In this document: positions 1-11,600 of the stretch, piece by piece | How positions within the stretch are numbered: position 1 is the first letter of the stretch | Layout of the letters: each line of letters opens with the position of its first letter | Assembly (NCBI GenBank): GCA_002205965.3 | Contig: NADL03000612.1 | Coordinates: 248,001-312,000 of the forward strand | Direction of reading: 5' to 3' | DNA length: 64,000 nt | Source of the DNA: Kappaphycus alvarezii | Taxonomy: Eukaryota > Rhodophyta > Florideophyceae > Gigartinales > Solieriaceae | Notes under the pieces: model-generated | Databases searched by the model: none | Seen by the model: the letters and a program-made list of their open reading frames with translations, nothing else | What the model was told of the DNA's origin: nothing | Translations under genes and position numbers: made by a program

Positions 1-1576
1 CGTCCATCGTTGCCTTCTCAAAGAGTTTGCCGGCCTACTAAACAGGGCCAATCGCTCCAAGGCCTCTGCCATCTTCCAGGAGAGCATGGCGCAAGTCCTC
101 CGAGCTCACACTGCACCCCTTGCCGCCATTTTCCCGCACCTGCTAAAGCCCACGCCAACGACCCCTCCCCTGCTACCACGGGCCAACCCAACACCCGCCG
201 GCACCAACCCCACCCGTGCCGGTTCCCCCTCGGCCACAATCCACCACTCCCGCAGCTGCCGCCGCCGTAACGGCGCAGACCACTGGCGCCACACCTCACC
301 GCGCCGCTAACATTGTACCCCGCCGACCCCGGTCACGACGTTTCTGTGTCAAAAGCTCCGGCTGCCGCCTCTCACCCGCTCATCCCAGCGTGCGTCTCCG
401 CTAGTGATGCTGCCTCCCCCTCCACTCCTCATCGCAGCCGCTAGTTCATCTTGTCATCATGACTGATCCTGCCCCCGTCCACCCCATTCCAGCCTCGGCC
501 TCTTCCCCGCCCCCATCTAACATCCAGAACTTCCCAGACCCCATCGACGTCCTCCACACCCCGTATCGAAACCTTGATATATTTCTCAAATTTCCTGGGT
601 CCTGCAGAAGGCCATTCCTGCTTCGACACATCAAGCTCTTCCGAAACGGTGACCTAACTCGAGGGCACTAGATAATCCACCGGGTCTTCCTCTTCCTCTC
701 CATCACCCTTACCGCAGTCCTCCGACGCACTTTTCGATGGGGATGCGGATGGCAAAACCAACGAAAGCAACACCTGGCCATAGCGAATCTAACACGTCGT
801 GCCTATGGGGGCGCCTTCTAGTCCGAGGTCCTCACTGCCCACGCAAAACGCGCCGAATGGCTCCGGACCTACTGTCCCCTACCCCCCTGGACGTATCCCC
901 GCTTGCCTTCGCGCAGTTCCCCGTTCCAAGGCGCTCTTGGCAGACGCCAGCTACGGAGACGCCATGCGGTATCTGCAAAAAGCTGTACTTGCGAATGTCA
1001 AACACTAGCCCCTACACGCGCTCCCCGGGGTTCATCCCGCTCTGCCGTGGTCCATCATTCCTTTCTCTACCCCCAGCCTGCCACAGCCACCCCGCATCTT
1101 TGAGGCTACAGTCCTATACGCTGCTAGGAGCATCTCACGAAACACCGCTACTGGACCTGCGCACCCCCTACCGATGGTTCCATCTTTTGGCCAAGACCAG
1201 CTGCAGCCCAAAAGCCGATGTCACGCAGCTCTGTCCTCATCAAGCTGGTAAATCTCGGACTTGGTCCTTCCTATAACTGCCACCGCCGCGCTACTCGTTT
1301 CCATTCTTATCTTGGGCAGTTCGGAGTACAGTTGCGCAGAAGTCTTTCGGTAGTACGATTTTTGCGCCAAGCTGAGTCAGGCGAAACTGTCCGCCGTTTC
1401 GTCTTAGGAATGAGGAGGCCCCTCGGCGTATATTGCGGAGCTGGCTCAGATCCTTCTCAACGATATCTTTCATGGAGCGCTAGGGCTTATTCTCCAGCAA
1501 GTACGGGTCCAGCTGGGGCTCTGCGACAGCACAGGCCATCCAGCCCTCGTCATACCCCTCCGCTATTGCGGGCTCC
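1..1576. other. GC-rich block with proline-rich decayed ORFs
   Basis: The composition is clearly richer in C and G than the 5.6-13.4 kb region. Several overlapping plus-strand frames read as Pro/Ala/Ser/Arg-rich protein, for example around 216-404, 459-671 and 737-1276, and switch frame repeatedly. The phrase VLHTPYRNLDI (about 570) resembles ILRTPYREADI encoded on the minus strand near 15680, hinting at a shared repeat family. I do not recognise a domain. A broken transposon gene is the likeliest explanation, but this is inference. Confidence 0.3.
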
Positions 1577-2293
1577 ATGTCCCCGTCGCTAGCTAGAGAG
1601 GATTACAGCTATCATATTTACAGTACTGGAGCCGTACACTACCCGAGAATTATACTCGGCCATGAAATCCAACCAACGGGCAAGTCGCCCGTGGACGTGC
1701 GTCTCAAATGCACAGAGTGGGGCCTCGTTCGAATGAAGTATGGGAGCGTGGTAGACGCTGAATTTGCCAACGGTCAGAAGTACAGCCGAGGCCTCTCGCT
1801 CACAAGCGTAGTATTTACTTTCTGGGGCACTGTCCATCAGGCATGCAGATTGGATCGGGTGCTCCTGACAGTTCTCCTTTCTGTCAGCGAGCATTGTCCC
1901 TACAACGTGTCCCGAGGCACCCTTTCCGACGGCAAACTGGTTTTAAGTCCGGGAAAGCAAGGACGAGCTCGTTTCAGTGCCTTCCAGGGTTTCAAATGCC
2001 TTCTAGGCCTCCTCCACAATCTAGTTGAATCCCATTTTTATGATGTGAAGTACAGTGAGGAGAAGATCGCGGCAAAATTCTTTGTAAACCAGCGACAGCA
2101 ACCGGGAAGCTTCAAGAAGCAGCGGACGCCCGTGCGGTCAGTAGGTCGGTTAGCTTCCTTGAAGGCCTTTACAGTGCCCAAGCCATTGATAACGCCATTC
2201 ATTGGCTACGTGGTAGAACTGTTGATACTTTCGGTGCCGAATGCCTCTTCGGATTATGTGAGTGCTAAGAATTCCAAATATTTATTTAGATAG
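1577..2293 (+). CDS. Unrecognised 238-codon ORF
   Basis: This is one of the longest open frames in the window outside identified genes. The translation (starting MSPSLAREDYSYHIYSTG, ending AKNSKYLFR) has no motif I recognise, no clear signal peptide or transmembrane segment, and ordinary composition. It follows the GC-rich block directly and stops 145 bp before the Harbinger target site. Its length exceeds what chance usually gives here, but there is no homology-type evidence. It could be part of an old element or a chance frame. Confidence 0.22.
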   Translation: MSPSLAREDYSYHIYSTGAVHYPRIILGHEIQPTGKSPVDVRLKCTEWGLVRMKYGSVVDAEFANGQKYSRGLSLTSVVFTFWGTVHQACRLDRVLLTVLLSVSEHCPYNVSRGTLSDGKLVLSPGKQGRARFSAFQGFKCLLGLLHNLVESHFYDVKYSEEKIAAKFFVNQRQQPGSFKKQRTPVRSVGRLASLKAFTVPKPLITPFIGYVVELLILSVPNASSDYVSAKNSKYLFR

Positions 2294-2438
2294 TTAAAAT
2301 TCTCTCCGCTCGGTGATCCTGCAGCGGACACCCGTTCTACTGATGCCATAAAGTTACCACCACGGTGAACTGCTGATAGATGGGTAATTGAAATGAGATG
2401 CGGGATGTCCCGTCGTAATCCTTACATTATGGATGCTG

Positions 2439-2465
2439 TAAGAGCATCCCCCCGGTTGAGGTAAA
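2439..2465. repeat. Left Harbinger terminus and TAA target duplication
   Basis: TAA at 2439-2441, then the terminal inverted repeat GAGCATCCCCCCGGTTGAGG from 2442. It matches the reverse complement of the right end. Confidence 0.9.
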
Positions 2466-2684
2466 CGATCAAACATACATCAAATATGCTCTTCTCTCAT
2501 TGGTGGATGCAAATTTTTTTGTTTCTTAGCTCTTTGCCCCTACAATTTTTCCCCACCGGTTCATCACTTCCCGTGTCCTGCACATCCTCCTACTCAGACA
2601 ATCTCCTACTTGAACAGCCTCCTACTCATCATCCCAACCCAGTTGGGAGCTACATACTTCAATCTCTATCTCATTTACAAATCG

Positions 2685-4005
2685 ATGTCCGAGCCCATGC
2701 AGCTGCAAGTATATCAGGAGTTTGCTTCTGATGACTTATTTGACGAGATTAACGATTTTGCTGACTCCAGTGAAGATGAAGAACCGAAATGTGGCGGATC
2801 TAGACCCTGTCGTGCCCCAAACGTTGAGCGCTTTCGAGTCCAGGTAGCTCAACGCCTTTCTGACGAGTATTTTTCAACAAATCCTGTCTACAATGAAACG
2901 TTCCTCAAACGAAGATTGAGAATTTCACGTACGACATTCATGCGCATTTTCGCGACTATGTAGACCAATCCGTACTTTATTCAGCGACGAGATTGTACAG
3001 GAAAACTTGGACTAACAGGATTACAAAAAGCGACAGTCGCGAGGAGAGTATTCGCATATGGATGTTCTTCGGATTCTGTTGATTAATATGTTCATCTTGG
3101 AGCCGTAACGATAGATAAATGCATTCTTGAGTTCGTCCCAATTGTTATGACGAGTTTTAGGAGTGAATATTTACGCTCACCTACGGAAGAGGACATTGGA
3201 AGGATTTTACACAAATCACAGCAACGTGGGTTTCCGAGTATGCTCTGCAGCCTTGATTGCTGTAATTGGATTTGGAAGAACTGCCCAACGGCTTGATATG
3301 GGCAGTTTGAGGGTAAAGAAGGTGTGACTGCTATTAAACTTGAGGTAATTGCTGATAAGTCCTTGTGGACCTGCCACTTGTTTTTTGGCATGTCTGGATC
3401 ATGCAATTATCTCAACATCTTAGATACCTCTCTTATACTAAAAAAATTGCTAATTGGTCTTATAACCCTCCTATAGAGTATTTGATATGTGGTCAGAAGC
3501 GGAACATTCCTTACTGGCTGGTGGATGGTATTTATCCATGGTGGCCATTTTTCTTGCATACTGTATTGATACCTATGACGGCAAAAGAACTATTGTTGTC
3601 AACAACTCAAAAAGCAGCTCGTAAGGATGTTGAAAGGGCTTCTGGTTTGCTTCAGGCAAAGTGGCATATTATTTCCCGACCGGGGAAATTTCTGTCAAAA
3701 GACTTTATGAGCGAGATTGAACAGTTCTTGTTATTTTTCACCACGTAGCAGTGGAAGATCGGGAATGTACGGAAGGATTTCAAGATGCAGATCAAGATCT
3801 CGTTGAAAATATCACTGTAGGAGATAATGCTGTTCCAATGTGGGGTGTCCTTGAACCGGCAAATGAGTTGGCCAATACTCCTCCCAACTCGCTTGCAGAT
3901 CTTTGCGAAGCTTCAGAATTTACTGGAAACGAACTTGAGCACCGGAACACGAGAAAGCTGGTTAAAGTTCATCTTTGGGAAACCAAGGGATCATCGGCCA
4001 TATAA
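2685..4005 (+). pseudogene. Harbinger DDE transposase (plant transposon protein type), decayed
   Basis: The start ATG at 2685 opens an acidic N-terminus (SDDLFDEINDFADSSEDEE) followed by GGSRPCRAPNVERF and a helical block ending FMRIFATM. Downstream lie LGLTGLQKATVARRVFAYG, SPTEEDIGRILHKS, SLDCCNWIWKNCP (first catalytic Asp), HLFFGMSGSCNYLNIL, DGIYPWWPFF and RKDVERASGLLQAKW (final Glu kept). In relatives the HLFFG block reads GSxNDINVL, so the second Asp has become Tyr. In-frame stops lie at 2961-2963, 3084-3086 and 3294-3296. The frame changes near 3470 and again near 3745, after which a tail beginning VEDRECTEGFQDAD continues to 4005. Order and spacing of the blocks match the PF04827 family. 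It is convergent with the minus-strand partner gene of the same element. Confidence 0.88.
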
Positions 4006-4081
4006 AAGTTAGCGTACTGAGAACTGTAAACGATACAAGTTAATGACCCATTAATTTGCTGTACGCTTTACTACAATCGTT

Positions 4082-5000
4082 TTATGAAGACTGCTGCTGA
4101 TCTGCCCGATGAGAGTCGTCATTAGCACTTGAAGGGCCATTTCGAGATGAGGATGGAAGCTGCGACGGTGAAAACGATATATCATCCGTCAAATTGGAAG
4201 CGGTACGACCATGAGCCTTCTTCAGAGCTCCAGCGTGCTGGAAATTAAAGAACTCTACAGACTCCGCCTGGTCGCATTCCGGAGGGGCATTACAGAAGAG
4301 CATGATTTCATTGTGTCGTTCTTGGGCTTCGGTACGTTCTCTCTGTAGTTATTTTGCCGCTTCTACTAGTTTGATTTTTTCTGGGTGTCCGCTGTTCTGC
4401 TAGCCATTTTTTTGCTTTAGGTCGCCCAATAGGGCGCTTATTCCCCTGCCAAGAAGATGGCGCTTCTTCCGGCCCATTAGCGTCTCCCGGAATGACAATA
4501 GCCCCAGATGTTGGTGCTGGTTTAGAATCAGAAACATTAGTAGGATCCTGTGTGGGTGCTTTATTTACCTTCCCATTCCTGTCAGTCATAAACTTTTGAT
4601 GATCTCGTAAAAGTTTCCATGCATCGAAGAACTTAAAGGGAGGCCCGCAATTCTCGATCGCAACAGAAATTGCAATGCCGTTATATAGAGCGGTTGCCAT
4701 TCTATAGATGTCGGCCTCCGAAACGCCTGTCAGCTTACTGCTCTTAACTCGTGCAACGCAGCAAGAATAATTCACACACTCCTTATTCAGGAGTTCAATA
4801 AGCTCCTTAATGGATTCGAAATTTCTTCCTTCTGTTGATGGTGGTTTAAAGCGAGAAAATAGTTCGGCAATACGCTGGAAGAACAGTAAAGATTTTTGCC
4901 CGGACCCGACGATAGGGTCCTCTAAGACCCGCAATCAGGCCTTTGCTAGTGAGCAATCATCCAATACGGTGTAATTGGTACCTTTGTATTTTGCGTTAGG
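4082..5000 (-). pseudogene. Harbinger accessory protein, Myb-like with NAM-associated domain, decayed
   Basis: Read from about 4995 leftward: KYKGTNYTVLDDCSLAKA resembles the start of a trihelix/Myb DNA-binding domain, followed by LEDPIVGSGQKS, FFQRIAELFSRFKPP, an invariant-looking middle (CCVARVKSSKLTGVSEADIY), FKFFDAWKLLRDHQKF, and the basic KRPIGRPKAKKW. This order is that of the NAM-associated C-terminal family (PF14303), the DNA-binding partner that helps PIF/Harbinger transposases reach the nucleus and bind element ends. The tail (RTEAQERHNEIMLFCNAP, then a Ser-rich end) is in another frame, so there is a frameshift near 4320. An in-frame TGA lies in the N-terminal region near 4936-4945, where relatives have Trp. 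It lies tail to tail with the transposase inside the same inverted repeats. Confidence 0.82.
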
Positions 5001-5574
5001 AGTAGAGGTGACGATAGGTATAGTAGGACATGATTGTACCACCGTATGTATTGCAGGTCTAGGAGCAGGGACGGCAGGTGGTTCGGACGCAGGATGAATC
5101 AATTTTAGATGGATAGATATCGGACAACTTGTTTGGTAGGATCTGTAGTAAGATGAGCGGTTGAGGCAGGAGCGGATGCTTGCACGGTCGTTATGGGGGC
5201 TTGAACGGAAGCGGTAAGAACTCCAGAAGGTGCAGATGAGGGTAAAATGTCTCGTTCATGGAGATTTTACATTATTTCGGGGGTATTCTTGAAAGGGAAG
5301 GCTTGGGTGAGAGGTTGGTGTGTGTTGGGGTAGGGATTTTGGGATTAGATTGTCGAATTCTGGCACTGTTCTTGGCGCAATGATAACCCCTGATGTTTGG
5401 CGGGAAACAGGGAGGAAGTCCAATCATATCACGACAATTGGATACACACCGAGAGCAAAGTTGCAAATTTCGGTGTCAAACTGATACCGATTTGACTCTC
5501 TTTTTTGCCAATTTGCAAAAATTTGCCTTTTTATACTGTCGGTGGGAGTATTCAATTTGAGACCAAATCAGAAA

Positions 5575-5618
5575 AATATGAATTTGATCATTTGCATCAA
5601 CCGGTGGGGATGCTCTAA
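5575..5618. repeat. Right Harbinger terminus and TAA target duplication
   Basis: The plus strand reads GATCATTTGCATCAACCGG, then TGGGGATGCTC ending at 5615, then TAA at 5616-5618. The reverse complement matches the left end over about 40 bp with a few differences. Confidence 0.9.
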
Positions 5619-8600
5619 CAATAGAGCACTTCAGCTACACCAACCAATCCTCAGTGCGGACGACACGGGCAGTGATGTTTCCGATACTGGCAATCTGAGA
5701 AGAAGGGTGCCCACTTGGCCCTTTAACATTACTGAGTCCTGCAAGAGTAGGCTTAAATACACTTTAAACGGAACACGGAATGCGGACAGTGCTTACTTAA
5801 AGGGGGAAAGTTTTGGGTGTCTTTACTGTTGGAAGATACATTCGATCTGCCTTACAGTGAAGCACTGATCTCTTCATCAAGAGGACTTTGCCGTCCAAAA
5901 ATGTGAGCACTCCGATTCGAACTTTCTCTACAAGCTACTTAACGAGCGCAGGTCTTCTGTTCCAACTATTTCCATCCACAGAAGGCGATAATAGGCCTTA
6001 GGTGTCTCTTTTGTCCGAAAAATACTGCGCCCTTCCAGCCCTCGTGCGTAACTACAGCCATGCACGGGTGACTTTTCAAGCGCTACATCACATCTACATC
6101 ATCAATTTGCTTTGAATATTTTCGTCGCTGGCGCTTTCCGGGTGATCTACCACTCGACAGTGCTCTGACTGTTTTCGAACTTTCTTCATGGCAGTGCTTA
6201 TCGCTGGGAATTACACAGCGCGCCCACCACACGAAGGTGGGCTTAATCTTCTCTCGTCAATCTCAAAATAACTCGAAGGATCGCCAACTGAACACTTAAC
6301 GTGTAATACTTCCCATACCCAAACCGTTTCCCATCAGAACTGACCTGATTACCTGATTTGACTGCGTCATTCGCACAAAGCGCTTCAATCCAAACACTCC
6401 GAACTTTCCTCGTTTGAATCACTCTCATTCGAGTTACCTCCCTCAACTTCCTTCCGACAAAGCTCCTCTGTCTCCTGTACACTCTTTTCTTTTATCTTCA
6501 AGTGTTTGTCCCTCACAACACCCATCGATCCACTGGTTCTTCACCCAATAATCACCTTCATAGCCCTTTGCCTGCCTCTGACCACTGCTACCGGACTAGC
6601 AGCCCCACTTAGCTGTGGGCAGAGGTAGTGGCTATTGACAGGATCCAAAGGGACTATGGCGAAGGCAAAGCACAACCGTCTCCGTTTACACAACTCTCCG
6701 ACATTGCACCGGTCAGCTCACATGTAGACTGGGTCATGTGACCTCAAATTCAAATCAAGACCAACACGTATCATTTACTATACAAAGCACGTTCAATTTA
6801 CTTGTAATGTGACATGTACCGTACTGAGTTCACGTGTTACTATAAATTAGGGTTTAAACCCGGGGAGCCCTCCACGCAAAATTGGAGGCCCGCGCTTCTA
6901 ATCCGACCAAGTGCGACAAGTCTGAGGCACTAACGACTCGGCTGCAAGGCCTGATGGTGATTTTAAAAGAATAAATGGACCAATAATATGTTTTAAGGGT
7001 GCATGACATTTCAGATAATTCCCAATCTCTTTACGTTTTAATAAAATTATTAAATGATCCTTAATCTCACCTCATTCTCCGTCTACCTCTACTCTTGTTC
7101 AGAAGCTGCCAATAAATACACCTAATTGCGCAGAAGCAAGATACTGCGCGTCGTAAATGTATTAAAAATGATTAGGAAAGATGTAAATGTTCGTTTCATT
7201 ACCACTCGAGACAAAACCCATTCCTTACCAACCAATCAGGAACAATTAGGAAGGGATGGATTATCAATTCCGTCGGAATCAGCCATGGACTTGGCAGTTT
7301 TCTTCAACACCAGCTTTACATGAGCTAATAGCTCAGTCGAAAAGAGATAAAATACTGGCCCTATATTCACGAGAGTTGATACTACACAGACGTGGAATTC
7401 GAAAGATTGAATTAATGGCATGTTCCACAGTTAGTAGCATATCATTGGCGAGGATTATGTTCATGGTGCAAAACGACTCAAAACTCGGGTGACAGTTTTT
7501 ACTCCTGCTTTAGACTATTTTCTAAGAAGCTTGTCCAAGGTTAGGCCTTATTAGCAACATCAAATTGCAAAAAAAACAATATAACTTAATATTATATTAT
7601 TTAGTTTTCTCTAACAAAGAAGAGCATTCTTCTGCCCGTGAAGGGTAAGTTTTTAACCTTGGAATATTGGTGGTGCAGGTCGGAAGCTATCTGTGACTAG
7701 ATTTATAAATCAGCCCAATAGCGGAGCTGTGTCGATCGAGTTCTTCGGATTGTGTAATTTTTTGTTCCCGATGTATGCTTACAAAGGGCCTTGGCGAAAA
7801 TTTTGCGTATCAAAGCAGCTAGCCTCGAATTTTCCCGGATGAACAGCACCATGTTAGCCCGCAAATTGGACAAAGAAACAGGTATCTCCTCTGCTTGGGG
7901 ACATGGAGTATCTGCAGTTTTCGAGAAAGTATATCCACATGGCTATTTTTTTTGCGTCCACTAACTGGCCTTAAAATGACCTATCATGTTGAACATCTCA
8001 ATTCTATGGTCTCGATAGTTATTATTTTTCTCATTTCGATCTGTCAGGTGTCCCACTTCGTTGCAACAGGAGAACTTTTGGTCTTTTTTTAATTTTACTG
8101 AAGAAACCTTATCCATAGCGAAGTTCTCAAGGAGCTTAGGCTTGATTTATTTAAAAATGAGGGAGCAAAGTCTGCAAAAATACTTTTTGAGTCGTGCCCC
8201 GTGATTTATATTTCCGCACCTTAACCAGCTGGAAGATTCAATATGCTCTTCGACCCAAGTAAATAGTTCATAATTTCTAAATACTAGGCTTGGCTACTCC
8301 AAATTTTGACCCTTCGCGAGGAGTGCTACTGTATGATATTTTTCGAAATTTAGTTTTTACTGATGTCTTGAACGTTCATTGCAGGGACAGTTGTACCTCT
8401 ACAAGAACGGACGTCTGGATCCCCTACAATACTGTTAACTGTATCCACCAGCATAAGAAATAGATACTATCGATTTCTCAACGCTGTGTACGAAAAATCC
8501 TATCTTTGCAATACATATTTGCTGTCAATTGCCTTAAAAGCCGTTGAGATATCCAAACTTTTCATATGACTAACCAATCACTGATAGACTAAAATTATAA

Positions 8601-11600
8601 CAATGACCGCCACCATCTCAAATTGGGTAATTGTCAATCTCACCAGAAGCTCTTCGTGATACACTATTGACATAATTAGCCCACAAATAACCCTCATTAA
8701 AGAGTTCTTTTTGTAATTTGAAGTTAGTAGGCTGAGTAAATGCATCGTCTATAAATAAATTATTTATAATAATTACTTTGTACCAGAATTAAGTTCCCAG
8801 ATTGGCAGGTTTTACCTTATAATTGTGCCATTTCGGTAGTCGACCGTCGTAACATTTACCACTTTTCTTCTCACACCGAACTTATTTCGTTTTCATCAAC
8901 TCTCCGGGGTTTCCCCCATTCATCTTCTTCTCTTGGCCGAAGTCTTCTTTGAATATTTTTTTGGTTGTTTCGTAGTGTAGTTGCGTTTGATTATGAGACT
9001 TTCGGTGTCCTCGAGTATCTATTTTTGCGCTTAAGTGTCAGCAGTGCGTACTTTTTTTGAAAATTTGTAGGAGTTTTTACCGTCAAAATACTACAATAAG
9101 GTTTAGTTTGGCACCATAAAACAGTTCTTCTGGATTTATTTTCACAAATCACTGTTAAAAGTCCTTTATTGAACGTTGAAATCCTTCAAAAGTTTGGTAT
9201 TTTATAGCGAGGAGGTTTTATAGGCGAAATAGATAGTTTAATTCTGTGAGGGATTGAGAGAAGGGATTCTGAAGAGTTTGGGAGAAGTAAAGTCTGGTTA
9301 TTGTTTTAAACTATTTCCGATATTCCAGAGAGTTTGCTGGACGCTATCAAGGACATTGGGGAGCCGATAAAGTGCTATATGTTAGAAAACTGATGTAAAA
9401 TATCTCCCCTTTTCTTTTTAGTTTTTCATCAGAGAATCGGTCCACAACAATATTGTACAGATATTTTGAGCCAGCCTTCGTAACTGAAATGATATTTTTC
9501 TATTAGTCTTTATACCTTAAATTTGAAGATAATAACGGCTTTGAGATGTCGTTAATGTCAAAAGAAGTTAGCAATATCAAGTAACACGAAGTGTTGCTCT
9601 TTTGATCTCGGGAACTATACTATATATCTCCCGATGAGGAAAAATACTCTGGTATAAGAGGGTCTACTGAAGAGTATTTACGGCGAGGCATATAATCCCG
9701 TAAAACACATATTCTGCTGGAGATCCCGAGACAAAATCCATGGATACTCATGAAACTCTTCCGAGCTACCGCTTTCTCCACACAGTCGGTATTTATACAA
9801 GCTATTACAAAATTTGTCAATTTGATAGCCTCTGAATGATCCCCTTTTAAATTTTCAGTGTGGAACAATGGGCTCTACTCACGCCATTGACATAAAGACC
9901 GGATTGTGTAGGCCTCTTGCAACCGAAAAGCGCGTTACAGGATCTTCTGAAGCTGTTTGTAGCGAGTATTTTTCAAAAAGTCTGCTCTTTAGTTCTAATT
10001 TCTGCGAGTGAGGAAACAAACAAGGACAGGGACCGAAAAAGTGTTTCGAACTCCGCAAAATGGTCCTAACGATCGGAAAAGAGCCATAACTTGCATTGAT
10101 CATCGTAGAACTCTACAATTTGTTTTAACTCTGTACTAGATCCTCGGTACTCCAATCCGTGAAATATTTGTTCCCTAAGATTCTCCCATTGTTACGGTAT
10201 TGTTACGCAAAAATGCCAATATAGCACGTGGTCTTCGAACGCTACAGGGCGGCACATTTCCTACAGGGAGACATATTTGGAGGACTGCTCTTCGAACTAT
10301 TCCTACACCCTGTCGTTCTGAGAATGCAGGATTTTTTCCTCGAAATTGAATGGAACAGAGATGTAGGACAGTTGTAACTTCCATTATGGTGCAACGAAGA
10401 CGTATATAATATTAAAAAACACGAGCAGCTGCTGAAAGCTATACAAATATTTTTGTCGTCATATGCCAAAGACCGCGGTCTACATCTTTCCCTGACCAAT
10501 TGCAAGGTTTGGTTGCGAATTTCACCGCCGTCGTCCATCCAAGATGTTTATGCATTCGAATTACAACAAGAATTCAAAAAGGGGTTCGTATCATCAGCAA
10601 CGTGATAGTTCAGAAAGTAATCATGCAACAGGGCCTTTACGAACTCATTGAGTCCCTTGAGCCCTTCCTAAATTCAATTGAGTCAATCCTAGAGAACACC
10701 AAAAAGCGCTTAAACCCATCCAAAATTGCTCTTGCGTCTGCAAAATTGGCTACCTATTGCTACTCATTCCCCCTTCAAGTACCTCGGAAAGCACCAAATT
10801 CTTCAGAGAATTGATCTGAAAATGCATCCGAAATCTGGTCGGAGACGTTCTGGACTGTGCTGTACTTCAAGAGCTCCAGCTGCAAGTGAAACCACTAGAC
10901 CCCAAGAAACCGTTGCTAGAAATAGGACTCGTTTCATAGCTCGATATTTCCGCCACAGCATTTCTGACCGCTTGCGCCGCTGCTGATATAACCGGCCGCT
11001 TCATACTACCGACTTAGGTACAAGCAAGTACAGGTAGCATGCCAGCCCTAACTGAAAAATTAGTAAATTGTTTTCCTTCAAGCAGGTTTCAATTTAAATT
11101 AATTTTGAAACAAAGAAAGAATTAGTAAAATATTTAGAAAATCTCTGAATGGTAAGTTTGAATTCCAAAAAAATTTTGAGAAAATAAGGAAACGAATTAA
11201 CATATAGGAAATAGTATTTTCAGTTTCACTTTAACAAATTCCAAAAGACAATCTTTCCCGTCTTTTGGCTTAAACATATATGAGCAGACTTTAAATGCAG
11301 TCCAATATTCTTCTCAGGTATGAACATTAAATCTCACTTCTGGCATTAGCAATTGCTCCAGCCAAATATGAAAAAGAAATTTACTCTTTTAACATGGTAA
11401 AAAACTCTCTGCGTAATCCTCAGAAAATTATTTATTATGTTATGGTCCGATGACATCGCGGTTGAGTCCAAAACAGCTATGTAATTGTAAATGAGCCAAT
11501 TCACTTTGTGTACAATGAGCCCTGTAGAGAAAAATTTTCATTCTGTAACCTGAACTGTACCATCATTTTCTCTACAGAGAAGGGAAACATCTACTCCATG

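Larger units (their letters stand above)
2442..5615. mobile_element. PIF/Harbinger DNA transposon, full length but decayed
   Basis: Both ends are visible. The left end begins GAGCATCCCCCCGGTTGAG at 2442. The right end, read in reverse from 5615, begins GAGCATCCCCACCGGTTGAT, and similarity continues inward for about 40 bp (a shared GATCAAA block). The element is flanked by TAA on both sides (2439-2441 and 5616-5618), the 3-bp TWA duplication expected of PIF/Harbinger. Inside are the two genes typical of the superfamily, pointing toward each other: a DDE transposase on the plus strand and a Myb/NAM-associated DNA-binding protein on the minus strand. Length is 3,174 bp. Both genes carry stops and frameshifts, so this copy could not move by itself. 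Confidence 0.9.
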
